Shown: positions 1-9,080, counted from the first letter of the stretch. The stretch: DNA of 64,000 bases from Carnobacterium pleistocenium FTR1 (GCF_000744285.1 NZ_JQLQ01000002.1:1364001-1428000); one strand, 5' to 3'. Made by a program: numbers and translations. The notes: a model not told the origin generated them from the letters alone.

Positions 1-565
1 CTGGGACATCAAATCGGTCGGCTCCGATACCGATTTCTTCATCTGGACCAAAACCAACACGAATATCGCCGTGTTCAATCGATTGATCATGAAGCAATAT
101 TTCCATTGCCGTCATAATTTCAGCAATCCCAGCTTTATCGTCCGCTCCTAATAAAGTTGTTCCATCGGTCGTGATCAATGTTTGGCCAATATAATTTTTT
201 AAATTAGGAAACTCGTTAGGATCTAAAACAATTTGTTGTTCTTCGTTTAAAACAATTGTTTCTCCATTGTACTGCTCGTGGAATTGCGGGTTTACATTTT
301 TTGCATTAAAGTCAGCCGTATCTAAATGAGCAATAAAACCAACAGTTGGAACTTCTTTTTTGGTATTGCTTGGCAAAGTGGCCGTCACATAGCCATTGTC
401 TTTATTGTAAGCAATGTCGCTTAGTCCAATCGTTTTTAATTCTTCCATCAACGTCTTAGCAAATTCAACTTGGTTTTGCGTTGAAGGAATCGTTGAACTG
501 TTCTCATCAGATCGGGTTTCTGTTTTCACATAACGAATAAAGCGTGGCACAAGATTTTCATACAT
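1..565 (-). CDS. pepT: Peptidase T, N-terminal part (cut by window edge)
   Basis: Aminotripeptidase of family M20 that removes the N-terminal residue from tripeptides in the cytoplasm. Only the first 188 residues are inside the window; the gene continues beyond base 1. Visible M20 zinc-site motifs are HLDTAD (His80, Asp82), GADDKAG (Asp142) and PDEEIG (Glu176-177, catalytic base and metal ligand region), spaced as in PepT. The start is the ATG at 565, preceded on the minus strand by a GGAAGG-type ribosome binding site. The family call is firm; the C-terminal half cannot be judged. Confidence 0.95.
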   Translation of the reverse strand, partial: MYENLVPRFIRYVKTETRSDENSSTIPSTQNQVEFAKTLMEELKTIGLSDIAYNKDNGYVTATLPSNTKKEVPTVGFIAHLDTADFNAKNVNPQFHEQYNGETIVLNEEQQIVLDPNEFPNLKNYIGQTLITTDGTTLLGADDKAGIAEIMTAMEILLHDQSIEHGDIRVGFGPDEEIGIGADRFDVP

Positions 566-593
566 AAAAGATACCTTCCTTCCAAAACTGTTT

Positions 594-1718
594 TTAGATA
601 AATCTATAAGGATCCGTATTTAACTCCGACTGAATGATGTCAAAATCCCAGTCAGCTTCTGTTTTCCATTGTGTAAACAAGTCGACCAACCGTGGTTTAC
701 AAATACTTTCGACGTGATGACCTGGATCAATCACGCTTAGTCCATCAGCTAACATATCATGGGCCGTATGGTAATAGACATCACCAGTGATAAAAACATC
801 TGCTTCTTTTTTAAGCGCATCCGGGTAATATTTCCCTGCATCTCCGCCACATACTGCTACACGTTGGATCAGTTTATCTTTATCAGGCGTAACATAACGC
901 AACCCTGCTACTCCAAAAATAGCCTTCACTTTTTGAGCAAAGTCATGAACCGAAATGGGTTCCGCTAAGTTCCCTACTCTTCCTAAACCATATTCATCAC
1001 CAAAATTTTCAATGGTATATAAATCATATGGCGGTTCTTCATATGGATGAGCCTCAAACAAAGCTTTTTCAATCGTTTGAGTCAAGTGTTCCGGAAAAAC
1101 GACTTCAATTCGAACTTCAGCTACACGTTCAGCTTGGTCAACTTCTCCAATCGTAGGATCAGCCTGATTGATTGGTGTAAACCGGCTTACACCTTCAAAC
1201 GTATACGTACAATCTTTATAATTGGGGCCTATTTGGCCTGCTCCCGCATCCGTTAACGCTTTTCGAACCTCTGATTCATTTTCTTTAGGAACAAATACCG
1301 CAATTTTTTTATAGGAGAATCTTTTTGTTACATGCATAATTTCGGTGTCTTTTAATGCTAATGCATCCGCTAACCAAGTATTCATACCATTGGTCGCTAC
1401 ATCAAGATTCGTATGAGCTGCATAAACGGTAATATCATACTTCAATAAATCAGCGTACATCTTGATTTGTGCATCGTCTGTAGCTAAGTTTTTGATGGGA
1501 CGAAAAATAGGTGGATGATGAGCAAAGATAAAATCAACTTGTCGTTCGATCGCTTCTTGCACGACTTCAGGTCGGATATCTAACGTGACCATCATTTTTT
1601 TAATCGGTTTCTTTAAGCTTCCTACTGCTAACCCAACCGGATCCCCCGCTTCGGCCAATTCTATTGGAGCAAATGATTCAAATTTTTGGATAAACTCACT
1701 TCCATATGTCTCAGTCAT
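594..1718 (-). CDS. yqfO: NIF3-like dinuclear metal-centre protein (YqfO/DUF34 family)
   Basis: 374-residue NIF3/DUF34 protein. The N-terminal half carries IFAHHPPIF (His67-His68) and the C-terminal half PGHHVES (about residues 332-338), which together form the two-metal site of the family. The middle third (about 130-240) is the PII/CutA-like insertion typical of the Firmicutes YqfO type. Annotations as GTP cyclohydrolase 1 type 2 are not established for this branch. The start overlaps the stop of trmK by four bases (ATGA), so the two genes are translationally coupled, as in Bacillus yqfN-yqfO. Confidence 0.93.
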   Translation of the reverse strand: MTETYGSEFIQKFESFAPIELAEAGDPVGLAVGSLKKPIKKMMVTLDIRPEVVQEAIERQVDFIFAHHPPIFRPIKNLATDDAQIKMYADLLKYDITVYAAHTNLDVATNGMNTWLADALALKDTEIMHVTKRFSYKKIAVFVPKENESEVRKALTDAGAGQIGPNYKDCTYTFEGVSRFTPINQADPTIGEVDQAERVAEVRIEVVFPEHLTQTIEKALFEAHPYEEPPYDLYTIENFGDEYGLGRVGNLAEPISVHDFAQKVKAIFGVAGLRYVTPDKDKLIQRVAVCGGDAGKYYPDALKKEADVFITGDVYYHTAHDMLADGLSVIDPGHHVESICKPRLVDLFTQWKTEADWDFDIIQSELNTDPYRFI

Positions 1719-2419
1719 TTCAGCACCCCTTCTATTTCTTGGATTTCTGCTTGGAATTTTTCACTTTTAGCTGTTTGAGCTGTACTTGATTTTGATAAAC
1801 TAGCAAGAATGCGTTGATTTTTTTCAAGTTCTTTTTGCCACTTCTTTTTAAAAATAGCAGAGTTTTCATCTTTCAAATGAAAACCAAATGTTAATTGAGT
1901 TGCGGTGGCTGTTGGTTTCTTTGCCGGATCTTTCACCGCGACCATCAATTCATAGATTTTGTCATTTTCTTCAATCAGTTCTTCAGCCGTAACGGTGTAA
2001 CTATGAGCGACTAACCATTCGCGCAAGGTCCTTTCGCCTATGTTCGGCTGCAGAATCAACCGCTCTTTGCCAGTTAGATGGCCTTTTTCAAGCCCACTAT
2101 CTAAAATAGCCGTAATCAATAAACCGCCCATGCCACATATTGTAATAGCCGTTATTTCATCTTCTGGAGCAATCACTTCTAAGCCATTGCCTAAACGAAC
2201 ACTAATTTTTTTTGTTAACCCTAAGCGCTTCACTTGGCTCTGTGCCGCTTGAAATGGACCCTCAACAACTTCTCCCGCTATTGCAAAAGCAACTTTTTCC
2301 TCACTTGCTAAAGCGCAAGGCAAATAAGCGTGGTCAGAACCGATATCTGCTAAACGATCACCCGGTTCAACATAAGACGCAGCTCTGCTTAAACGGAGCG
2401 ATAATTGACTTTCATCCAT
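1715..2419 (-). CDS. trmK: tRNA (adenine(22)-N1)-methyltransferase TrmK
   Basis: SAM-dependent Rossmann-fold methyltransferase that makes m1A22 in tRNA. Visible: motif I DIGSDHAYLP near the N terminus, the GNGLEVI loop, and CGMGGLLI in the middle, which together are diagnostic of the TrmK/YqfN family. The C-terminal third is a charged coiled-coil-like tail (KKKWQKELEKNQRILA). I chose the ATG at 2419 (234 residues, MDESQLS) rather than the in-frame GTG at 2428, because AAGAAG lies at normal distance from the ATG and abuts the GTG. Coupled to yqfO downstream. Confidence 0.93.
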   Translation of the reverse strand: MDESQLSLRLSRAASYVEPGDRLADIGSDHAYLPCALASEEKVAFAIAGEVVEGPFQAAQSQVKRLGLTKKISVRLGNGLEVIAPEDEITAITICGMGGLLITAILDSGLEKGHLTGKERLILQPNIGERTLREWLVAHSYTVTAEELIEENDKIYELMVAVKDPAKKPTATATQLTFGFHLKDENSAIFKKKWQKELEKNQRILASLSKSSTAQTAKSEKFQAEIQEIEGVLK

Positions 2420-2449
2420 ACTTATCACTTCTTTCTTTTAATGAATTGC

Positions 2450-2917
2450 TTATCCTTCGAAGAACTCTTCATCCATTAGGTAACCTTCTGCGGCATCTTT
2501 AGAATGAAATACCCCTTCAACTTGATCATTTGGCAATGTGACAAGCCATGTAGGATTATCATAGACTAAGCGTAAAATATCGCCATTATTGTCAAACCAT
2601 AACTCCGTATAGCCTTCTTCATAGCCATCAGCTGTTTTCTTTAAATAAGCAATCGCTTGATCCACTAATGAACGGATAGTTTCTTCCGTTTCGTCTCTAA
2701 CTGAGATGTACCCTTTATCGGTTTCTTCTTTAGGCAAATAGCCTGCATAAATCAGCGCATTTCCATTCGGGTGAAGGAAACGGATCGCCATTGTTTTAGG
2801 TACTGCACTATCTTTAAAATGGTAATTCAAGCGGTTCATTGATACCTTTGTTGCTGTTAATTCCTCGTAACTATCAAAAATAGCCTTTTTTTCTTCAAAT
2901 GATAACATGTCATTCAT
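2450..2917 (-). CDS. Conserved hypothetical protein, 155 aa
   Basis: Acidic soluble protein with no signal peptide or membrane segment. I do not recognise a named domain. It contains a region with WFDNNGDI and YDNPTWLV blocks and a very acidic C terminus (DEEFFEG). It sits between rpoD and trmK on the same strand, about 30 bases before trmK, so it is probably in the trmK-yqfO transcript. Coding is supported by a normal ATG and codon use like its neighbours. Confidence 0.8.
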   Translation of the reverse strand: MNDMLSFEEKKAIFDSYEELTATKVSMNRLNYHFKDSAVPKTMAIRFLHPNGNALIYAGYLPKEETDKGYISVRDETEETIRSLVDQAIAYLKKTADGYEEGYTELWFDNNGDILRLVYDNPTWLVTLPNDQVEGVFHSKDAAEGYLMDEEFFEG

Positions 2918-2992
2918 CCCTTCATTGCTTACATCGTTTATTATTATACCAGTTTTTTATCAATCGTTCATCTTTATCTCTAGGCATGAAAA

Positions 2993-3029
2993 GAAGGTCG
3001 CCCAAGTAATACTCATTTTGGACGACCTT
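2993..3029 (-). terminator. Terminator-like hairpin after rpoD
   Basis: Stem AAGGTCG / CGACCTT, extended by CCCA/TTGG, immediately beyond the rpoD stop on the minus strand. It is followed on that strand by a short T-rich stretch (TTCTTTTC). The T-run on the opposite side is longer, but no gene runs that way. Confidence 0.65.
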
Positions 3030-3038
3030 TTTATTTTT

Positions 3039-4163
3039 TTATTCTAAAAAGTCTTTTAATTGTTTTGAACGACTTGGGTGACGCAATTTGCGAAGTGCTT
3101 TCGCTTCAATTTGACGGATACGTTCGCGTGTAACACCAAATACTTTGCCAACATCTTCAAGCGTACGGTTACGCCCATCATCAAGACCAAAACGTAAACG
3201 CAATACATTTTCTTCACGGTCTGTCAATGTGTCTAGTACATCCTCTAATTGTTCTTTCAGTAATTCATAAGCCGCATTTTCTGCTGGACTCGTTGCGTCA
3301 TGATCTTCAATAAAGTCTCCTAAATGAGAATCATCTTCTTCACCAATCGGCGTTTCGAGGGAAACCGGTTCTTGAGCAATTTTTAAAATCTCACGAACTT
3401 TTTCAGTTGGTAGATCCATTTCTGCTCCAATTTCTTCCGGTGTTGGTTCGCGTCCTAGATCTTGCAATAACTGACGTTGGATACGAATCAATTTATTGAT
3501 TGTTTCAACCATGTGCACTGGGATACGAATCGTACGAGCTTGATCGGCAATCGCACGTGTAATGGCTTGACGAATCCACCAAGTAGCGTACGTTGAAAAT
3601 TTAAACCCTTTTTTATAATCAAATTTTTCAACAGCCTTCATCAATCCCATATTTCCTTCTTGGATCAAATCTAAAAACTGCATTCCACGTCCAACATAGC
3701 GTTTGGCAATACTCACCACTAATCGTAAGTTGGCTTCTGCAAGACGTTGACGTGCTTCTTGATCGCCTTCTTCGATTTTTATAGCTAATTCAACTTCTTC
3801 AGCTGCCGTTAATAAATTCACACGTCCGATTTCTTTTAGATACATTCTAACGGGATCATTGATTTTTACACCGGGAGGAGCAGTTAAGTCTTCTGGTTTT
3901 TCTGCATCTTTTTCGGCTTTCATTTCTTTGATTTTTAGTTGACGCGCTGTTGGACCACCATCGTCTCCAACTACTCCAACACCTGCATCTTCAACTGTTT
4001 GGATCAAAGCATCCATTTTTTCAGCATTTAAAGTAAATGGTGTTGCGATTCTATTTGTTAGCTCATCGTAATGAACCGTTCCTATTGCTTTATACTCTTT
4101 AATAAAACTCTTGACTTCATTATCGTACGCTTTTTTTGTTGTTAGTGTTTTTTTATCAGCCAT
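3039..4163 (-). CDS. rpoD: RNA polymerase primary sigma factor (sigma A / RpoD)
   Basis: Housekeeping sigma factor of 374 residues, the usual Firmicutes length. Domains in order: region 1.1 (about 1-75), region 1.2 from [11 protein letters not shown], region 2 with [21 protein letters not shown] and the promoter-melting stretch [13 protein letters not shown], region 3, and region 4 with [10 protein letters not shown] and the helix-turn-helix [20 protein letters not shown]. The ATG at 4163 has AGGAGG seven bases upstream; the TTG just before it is not needed. It lies 49 bases after dnaG on the same strand, the conserved dnaG-rpoD arrangement. Confidence 0.98.
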   Translation of the reverse strand: MADKKTLTTKKAYDNEVKSFIKEYKAIGTVHYDELTNRIATPFTLNAEKMDALIQTVEDAGVGVVGDDGGPTARQLKIKEMKAEKDAEKPEDLTAPPGVKINDPVRMYLKEIGRVNLLTAAEEVELAIKIEEGDQEARQRLAEANLRLVVSIAKRYVGRGMQFLDLIQEGNMGLMKAVEKFDYKKGFKFSTYATWWIRQAITRAIADQARTIRIPVHMVETINKLIRIQRQLLQDLGREPTPEEIGAEMDLPTEKVREILKIAQEPVSLETPIGEEDDSHLGDFIEDHDATSPAENAAYELLKEQLEDVLDTLTDREENVLRLRFGLDDGRNRTLEDVGKVFGVTRERIRQIEAKALRKLRHPSRSKQLKDFLE

Positions 4164-4212
4164 CAAAAAGCCTCCTCTTTCAATCTTACTAGCACTTATT
4201 ACTAGGTTTCAC

Positions 4213-6078
4213 TTATTTATTCTTTAATAAACGAGATAGATTGACTACTTCAATCATTAATACACGCAGTTGTTCTTTATCGCCTCGCCTAGAAGCTTCT
4301 GTCAATGCTTCTTGCTTTTCTTTCAACTGCATCTGAAGAACAGATTTCCTTGAAATCACGTCCAGATAATCTTCGACTTCTCTTGTAGAGATTTCATTGC
4401 TTATTGACAAAAGTTCAATTTCAACAATCAAGCTTTTCAATTCTGATTCTTTAACAAAATCAATAAATGCATCGATTGGGCCTTCATTATCTGTATGTTC
4501 TCGGAAACTTTCATATAAAATGAACAGCATTTGATACTCATCGTGTACAAAATGAAAATCTGCTGCATCATTTTTAATGATTATCCAAGCTTCTTCAAAA
4601 TGAAATAAGCGATTTAATAATAAACGCTCTGCGTATTCAATATTGTCTGGTTTTCTTTTTTGCATGTGTACTTGAGGATAATTTATCTCAACAGCTTGCT
4701 TTTGATGCTGTTGTTGTTGTTGTTTTTCTTTTGTTCGCTGGTTACGAGAATCGTGAAATTTTTGTTGAAACTGTTCTTTCAAAGAATCAATCGAGAGTTC
4801 GAATTCATTCGCTAGTTGTTTAAAGTACAGTTCACGTTCAACAGCGGAAGTGACCGAGAGCAATTCAGATAATATTTTCTCAATATATCCTAACCGTTCA
4901 CTCTCATTTGATAGATTGAGTGCTTTACGGTAATAAGCCATTTTAAAGCCAAAGAGCGTCTCTCTTCCATGAGCAATCAGTTCATTGAAAGCAGCAGCTC
5001 CATTTTTTTTAATGTGCTCGTCTGGATCCATTCCTTCAGCAAAACGAATAATATCGATATCAAAATTAGTTTCTGCCGCTAAAAGATCACTGGCTCTTTT
5101 GGTAGCTTCGATTCCTGCTGGATCTCCATCATACGCGATCAGTACATGATCCGTTACGCGATCGATCAGATGGATCTGTTCATTTGTAAGACTGGTCCCC
5201 ATTGAAGCAATCCCATTGGTCACTCCGACTTTCCAAGCTGCAATAACGTCCATAAAACCTTCAAACAATATCACTTCTTTTTCTCGTCTGATAGATGGAC
5301 GTGCAAGATCAAAATTAAACAGAACCATTCGTTTGTTGAATAACTGAGTTTCTGGACTATTTAAATATTTAGGAGCGCCATCATCAGCATCTTGCTGAAA
5401 GATACGTCCCGAAAAAGCCACGGTCTTTCCTTGCTGGTTTCGAATAGGAAATATGATGCGATTGTAAAATCGATCAAGCAAATCGCCATTATCTTTTTCA
5501 ACAAATAAACCCGTTTTTTTTAATACGTCTTGCTCAATATTTTTCCCCATTAGGTATTGCTGCAGCATGGTTCGTTCTCGCGGAGCAAATCCAATATTGA
5601 ATGTATCAATTACGTCTCGAGTCAAACCCCTTTGAGTTAAATACTCTAAAGCATCTTCCCCAATCTTGGTATTCAAAAGAATATGATGAAATAATTCAGC
5701 ACTTTCTTCATGGACACGAATCAGTTTTTCTTTTGTTGAGTCAGTCGTTTGATTTTTATGATCTTGGTCTTGTACCAAGGATTCATCCAGTTGAAATTGA
5801 CTCAACTCAGCTGTTTTAATAACGGCTTCTGGAAAAGTTAATCCATCGACCTCCATTAAAAAAGTGAAAACATTACCACCGCGTCCACAACTAAAACAGT
5901 GAAAAATTTGTTTTTCTTCTGTTACCGAAAATGAAGCCGTTCGTTCTTCATGAAAAGGACAAAAGCCAAAAAGATTTTTACCTTTCTTTTTTAATTGAAC
6001 ATACTGACTGACAACATCCACTATATTAGTTTCTTGCCGGATTTTATTGACAGTTTCTTCTGGAATCATTATCGCCAA
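4213..6078 (-). CDS. dnaG: DNA primase
   Basis: Synthesises RNA primers at the replication fork. Order of domains: an N-terminal zinc ribbon (CPFH...CFSC), the catalytic core with the TOPRIM motifs EGFMD and DGDPAG, a glutamine-rich hinge (KEKQQQQQHQKQ) and a C-terminal helicase-interaction region. Length, about 620 residues, is normal. The start is uncertain: GTG (6087), TTG (6078) and ATG (6069) are in frame. AGAGGTG sits at ideal distance from the TTG, giving MAIMIPEE, which matches the usual N terminus best. Upstream gene of the dnaG-rpoD pair. Confidence 0.96.
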   Translation of the reverse strand: MAIMIPEETVNKIRQETNIVDVVSQYVQLKKKGKNLFGFCPFHEERTASFSVTEEKQIFHCFSCGRGGNVFTFLMEVDGLTFPEAVIKTAELSQFQLDESLVQDQDHKNQTTDSTKEKLIRVHEESAELFHHILLNTKIGEDALEYLTQRGLTRDVIDTFNIGFAPRERTMLQQYLMGKNIEQDVLKKTGLFVEKDNGDLLDRFYNRIIFPIRNQQGKTVAFSGRIFQQDADDGAPKYLNSPETQLFNKRMVLFNFDLARPSIRREKEVILFEGFMDVIAAWKVGVTNGIASMGTSLTNEQIHLIDRVTDHVLIAYDGDPAGIEATKRASDLLAAETNFDIDIIRFAEGMDPDEHIKKNGAAAFNELIAHGRETLFGFKMAYYRKALNLSNESERLGYIEKILSELLSVTSAVERELYFKQLANEFELSIDSLKEQFQQKFHDSRNQRTKEKQQQQQHQKQAVEINYPQVHMQKRKPDNIEYAERLLLNRLFHFEEAWIIIKNDAADFHFVHDEYQMLFILYESFREHTDNEGPIDAFIDFVKESELKSLIVEIELLSISNEISTREVEDYLDVISRKSVLQMQLKEKQEALTEASRRGDKEQLRVLMIEVVNLSRLLKNK

Positions 6079-6214
6079 GCTGTTCACCTCTTAGTAAAAA
6101 AATAAAGAACGTTAGGTCCTGTCAGAAAGACTATCAAGTCTCTAAAAGCCGCACTCATAAACAAGTGCGACTTTATTCTTTAAATCTATTATCAGACAGA
6201 ACTATACATGATTT

Positions 6215-6243
6215 ATAATAGCATATTTAGCGAAAAAAAACAA
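6215..6243 (-). promoter_or_regulatory. Probable dnaG-rpoD promoter
   Basis: Minus-strand -35 TTGTTT (6238-6243) and -10 TATTAT (6215-6220) with a 17-base spacer and a TG extension before the -10. It would give a leader of about 130 bases before dnaG. Confidence 0.5.
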
Positions 6244-6371
6244 ATTTTTAAAATGAGTAAATAAACATTGTATTTATAACAAAAACCGCACCTGTAAGAC
6301 GTATTCTTGTAAAGAAATGATTGAATTATCTTGTTCAGCTTCGTCTGTAAATTTATTTAGAGATTCGCAAA

Positions 6372-6408
6372 AAAAACCAAGCAAACTTTAAAAGTTCAGT
6401 TGGTTTTT
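6372..6408 (-). terminator. Terminator after niaX
   Basis: Stem AAAAACCAA (6372-6380) / TTGGTTTTT (6400-6408), extended by GCAAAC/GTTCAG pairing. It is followed on the minus strand by a run of T. Usable in both directions. Confidence 0.8.
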
Positions 6409-6421
6409 GAAATTACTTTAT

Positions 6422-6988
6422 TTATTTGATTTTCGCTACGGTCGCAGCAAATGAGGCACGGCTCATTAAGGATTTCCAGACAACATCGGCAAGAAAGAAA
6501 TCAATCATGCTATGAATGATCGTCCCTACTCCGACTAGCAAGAAAATCGATTGTAAAAATCCTTGCGTATAATAAGCGGTTGTCATTTCCCCGCCAAAAT
6601 AAAAAACCGAAACGACGGCTACTTCACAAATCGCATGCAGCACACCGATAAAAAGAGAAAAAAGTGCTGTTTTAATAGTGGATTGAAGAATCGCAGGTCT
6701 TTTAACTAAAATATAAGAGCCAATCCCTGCAAAAACGACGTGGGTCAAAGCTCTTAGTGTAATGATGATTGGAAAGCCTCCTAGTAAAAAACCAACAGCC
6801 GTGCCCAAAGCTACCGTTATTGCAACCACTGGTGAGATGAACATAGCGATAATAATAGCAACATGGCTGGCCAATGTGAAAGAGGCCGGCTCTAAGACTA
6901 ATTTAACCGGTGAAATCATGGGAATCAAAATACCTACAGCTACTAGCAAGGCTGCTATGGTTATTTTATGAACTTTATTCGTTTTCAT
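6422..6988 (-). CDS. niaX: Niacin ECF transporter substrate-binding subunit (NiaX)
   Basis: Integral membrane S component of an energy-coupling-factor transporter, 188 residues, five to six hydrophobic segments (for example the stretches beginning AALLVAVGILIP and AIIIAMFISPVVAI). It would take up niacin together with the shared EcfA/EcfT module encoded elsewhere. The assignment to niacin rests on its position directly behind niaR and on two NiaR-like palindromes at its promoter. ATG at 6988 is preceded by AGGAG; the longer in-frame TTG at 7030 would overlap the operator. Another ECF S protein is the main alternative. Confidence 0.85.
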   Translation of the reverse strand: MKTNKVHKITIAALLVAVGILIPMISPVKLVLEPASFTLASHVAIIIAMFISPVVAITVALGTAVGFLLGGFPIIITLRALTHVVFAGIGSYILVKRPAILQSTIKTALFSLFIGVLHAICEVAVVSVFYFGGEMTTAYYTQGFLQSIFLLVGVGTIIHSMIDFFLADVVWKSLMSRASFAATVAKIK

Positions 6989-7022
6989 ATCAACAACTCC
7001 TATCATCAAATACGCATTTACA

Positions 7023-7082
7023 CGTGTCAAGACACGCTAGCAAATTTAATTATAGGTGTTTTTCCGAAGATGTCAAGACACC
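7023..7082 (-). promoter_or_regulatory. niaX promoter with two NiaR-type operators
   Basis: Minus-strand TTGACA (7071-7076), 16-base spacer and TATAAT (7049-7054). Two copies of TGTCAAGACAC are present. One (7070-7081) covers the -35 box. The other (7023-7036, perfect palindrome CGTGTC-AA-GACACG) lies just past the expected start of transcription. This fits repression by the niaR product when niacin is plentiful. Confidence 0.8.
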
Positions 7083-7084
7083 TC

Positions 7085-7603
7085 TTAATTTTTGTACAAA
7101 AAGCCTAAGGTATCCAGTTCTTTTTTAATTCGATCAAACGTTTTTTTATCTGCACAGGCAATCGTATGCAAATGAACACCACCTGTTAGTTCAGATAATA
7201 AGTTTGCTTGTTTATTTTCTATTGCCACCATAAATTGATCTGCATCATATCTTGAAGAAATCATTAAACGCCCTTTTAATTCTCCGTATATCGGGTGTTC
7301 AACAATGACATCGACCACTTCTCCTCCGTTATCAACGACTGCGTACAATTCTGTTTTTGTTTCTGCGGCACTATGAGAACTAGCTAATTGACCGACATAC
7401 TTATTCGTCATCGAAGCCGATTCCAATACATACCCTTTTGGAGTAGCTATAACGTCAATGCCGCTCGCTCTCAATAAAGCCACGTCGCCTACAATAATTT
7501 GTCGACTGACAGTTAATCGTGCAGCTAGATTCCTTGCACTTACGGGTCTATTTTCTTGTGATAAAATCGAAACAATATTGTCTCTTCTTTTAGTTGCATC
7601 CAT
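7085..7603 (-). CDS. niaR: Niacin-responsive repressor NiaR
   Basis: 172-residue transcription factor: N-terminal winged HTH (about 1-60, ARNLAARLTVSRQIIVGDVALLR) and C-terminal 3H domain, whose conserved histidines are seen in VEHPIYGEL and GGVHLHTI. The family (YrxA/NiaR) senses niacin and represses NAD synthesis or salvage genes. ATG at 7603, with GAGGAC upstream. It lies directly upstream of niaX and the operators in between. Confidence 0.92.
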   Translation of the reverse strand: MDATKRRDNIVSILSQENRPVSARNLAARLTVSRQIIVGDVALLRASGIDVIATPKGYVLESASMTNKYVGQLASSHSAAETKTELYAVVDNGGEVVDVIVEHPIYGELKGRLMISSRYDADQFMVAIENKQANLLSELTGGVHLHTIACADKKTFDRIKKELDTLGFLYKN

Positions 7604-7720
7604 AAAAAAATCAGTCCTCTTCCATTTTTATACTCTTTTTATTTTCATTATACCTTAATTGGTTTTGATTAAAGCTTTTAAACTGAAATTGTTAGACGTA
7701 AGACCTCGTTCAAAGTATGC

Positions 7721-7726
7721 TATACT
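7721..7726 (+). promoter_or_regulatory. Extended -10 promoter for the phosphoesterase gene
   Basis: TATGC-TATACT, a TG-extended -10 box, 30 bases before the start codon. No good -35 is visible. Confidence 0.45.
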
Positions 7727-7755
7727 TTAAAAAATGGTTTCGACAAGGAGGTCAA

Positions 7756-8595
7756 ATGAAAAAATTAAAACCTATTCTTCTTCTACTTATTGGTTTGACT
7801 ATCATATTTTGCTTATATGGTTACCAACAAAATCGTTCATTAGACGTTGATCATCAAACGATCAAATTAGATAACCTGCCGCAAGAGTTAGATCAATTGA
7901 AAATTATTCATCTATCGGATACTCATTTTGAACGAAATCGTATTTCAATTGACATGTTACTTTCAGAAATCAAACAAGCACAACCCGACCTTATTTTTTT
8001 AACTGGAGATTTGATTGACCGTACGGCCGATTTAAGTAAAATACAGTTAGAAGAATTTGGTCGTTCACTGGTGGCCATCGCACCAACCTATGCCGTCTCT
8101 GGTAATCATGAAACAAGCAGTGGGCAATTAACGGAGTGGGAAAATGAAATTGTCAGTAGTGGTGTCATTTTACTGAATAATAAGCAAATCACCTTAACGG
8201 TTAATGGTACGCAACTTGCTTTAGTAGGTGTTAGCGATGAAAGCTATCCTGCTGAAGTGTCTGTGATTGCTCCTATAAACACTGATATACCTGTTCTCCT
8301 ACTTGCTCATCACCCTGAATACTTCGAGCAGTACTTAACTTCCAACCCGCTGATCCAACCGGATATCACATTTAGTGGTCATGCGCATGGTGGCCAGATA
8401 AGAATCCCGCTTATTGGTCCTTTATACGCTCCTGGACAAGGTCTATTTCCTAAATACTCCACCGGAATTTATAGCAGCGAAGTAGACCCCTCAAAAAAAC
8501 TAGTCGTCAGCCGTGGCATCGGAAACAGTATTTTTCCTTTTCGAATCAACAATGAACCCCATTTATTAGTCATCACCCTTGAACAGACAAACTAA
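7756..8595 (+). CDS. Calcineurin-like metallophosphoesterase, membrane-anchored
   Basis: 279 residues. An N-terminal hydrophobic segment (KPILLLLIGLTIIFCLYGY) anchors the protein. The outward-facing domain has all metallophosphoesterase motifs: LSDTHF, GDLID, SGNHE, AHHPE and SGHAHGGQ. This is the YkuE/YaeI type, in which related proteins act on phospholipids or UDP-sugar lipids; the substrate here is unknown. Start at ATG 7756 behind AAGGAGGT; an upstream ATG at 7717 lacks a ribosome binding site. It is the only plus-strand gene in the left flank. Confidence 0.9.
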   Translation: MKKLKPILLLLIGLTIIFCLYGYQQNRSLDVDHQTIKLDNLPQELDQLKIIHLSDTHFERNRISIDMLLSEIKQAQPDLIFLTGDLIDRTADLSKIQLEEFGRSLVAIAPTYAVSGNHETSSGQLTEWENEIVSSGVILLNNKQITLTVNGTQLALVGVSDESYPAEVSVIAPINTDIPVLLLAHHPEYFEQYLTSNPLIQPDITFSGHAHGGQIRIPLIGPLYAPGQGLFPKYSTGIYSSEVDPSKKLVVSRGIGNSIFPFRINNEPHLLVITLEQTN

Positions 8596-8600
8596 AAAAC

Positions 8601-8629
8601 AACTAATAAGAAATAAAACCTTATTAGTT
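8601..8629 (+). terminator. Hairpin after the phosphoesterase gene
   Basis: Perfect 10-base stem AACTAATAAG / CTTATTAGTT with an A-rich loop, just after the stop codon. The T-run after it is weak, so it may terminate inefficiently or act in both directions. Confidence 0.55.
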
Positions 8630-8676
8630 GAGCTGTATAATTTTTGGTGTAGCTAAATAAATGAACTAAAAGCGTT

Positions 8677-8947
8677 CAGACCCGAATCAATCGAACGAAT
8701 AGCCGCTCGATGGCCAGTGACCATCGAGCGAAAGTACTGTAGGCTACGCCTAAGTGTATCATGCCTGTACGTAGCTGAAGCAACTACAGTCATGACAAAG
8801 TGGCCGTTGGGTCTGCTTTTTAGAACACGTTTTAGAATGACACTTTCAGACGGTTCGATGGCTATGCACAAGCAAACCCGTACATTCCAGAAGAATTTTA
8901 TTTTGAATCACATCGAAACCGTTTGACCTAGAACCATTAGTTGGTTC
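8677..8947. ncRNA. Candidate structured RNA element (unrecognised)
   Basis: Intergenic stretch richer in G+C than its surroundings. It has several independent long-range pairings: CAGACCC (8677-8683) with GGGTCTG (8809-8815); inside it a perfect 10-base stem CGCTCGATGG / CCATCGAGCG (8704-8713, 8721-8730) and a 13-base stem ACTGTAG-GCTACG / CGTAGC...CTACAGT (8736-8748, 8770-8790) with one bulge; then ACGGTTCGATG / CATCGAAACCGT (8850-8860, 8911-8922) and GAACCA/TGGTTC (8931-8947). It matches no RNA family I know. A plus-strand reading frame is also open across it (to a stop at 8926) but lacks a plausible start. Strand and function are unknown. Confidence 0.45.
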
Positions 8948-8960
8948 ATTTGCACTCGTT

Positions 8961-8996
8961 TTACGAACTGAATTGTGCCTCATACAATCTTTTATA
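8961..8996 (-). other. attL, carrying the displaced 3' end of the ABC-transporter gene
   Basis: Bases 8967-8996 repeat exactly at 47824-47853. Read on the minus strand, 8961-8996 encodes ...YKRLYEAQFSS and a TAA stop: the original C terminus of the ABC transporter. At the other end the phage supplies ...YEAQFSQ and a stop. The core therefore sits in the last codons of the host gene and integration restores the reading frame. Confidence 0.85.
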
Positions 8997-9080
8997 AGAG
9001 CTAGAATAAACAAGAGATAATACAAGGTAACGCGCTTGATAAAAAGTGTTCTAAAATAAATATGTATGTATACGAATAAG

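Larger units (their letters stand above)
6079..6421. other. Intergenic region between niaX and dnaG
   Basis: 343 bases without a convincing gene. It holds the niaX terminator (6372-6408), the probable dnaG promoter (6215-6243) and an imperfect hairpin at 6145-6174 (AAAGCCGCACT / AAGTGCGACTTT) that would lie in the dnaG leader. That hairpin has only a short T-run on the minus strand, so an attenuator role is speculative. Confidence 0.5.

Noticed and set aside
6145-6174. Hairpin in the dnaG leader as a riboswitch or terminator
   Set aside because: Single imperfect stem with a poor T-run and no conserved aptamer features.
8653-8926. Open frames on both strands in the gap left of attL
   Set aside because: Neither has a credible start signal, and the region is dominated by base-pairing. 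I treat them as by-products of a structured element or a degraded gene.
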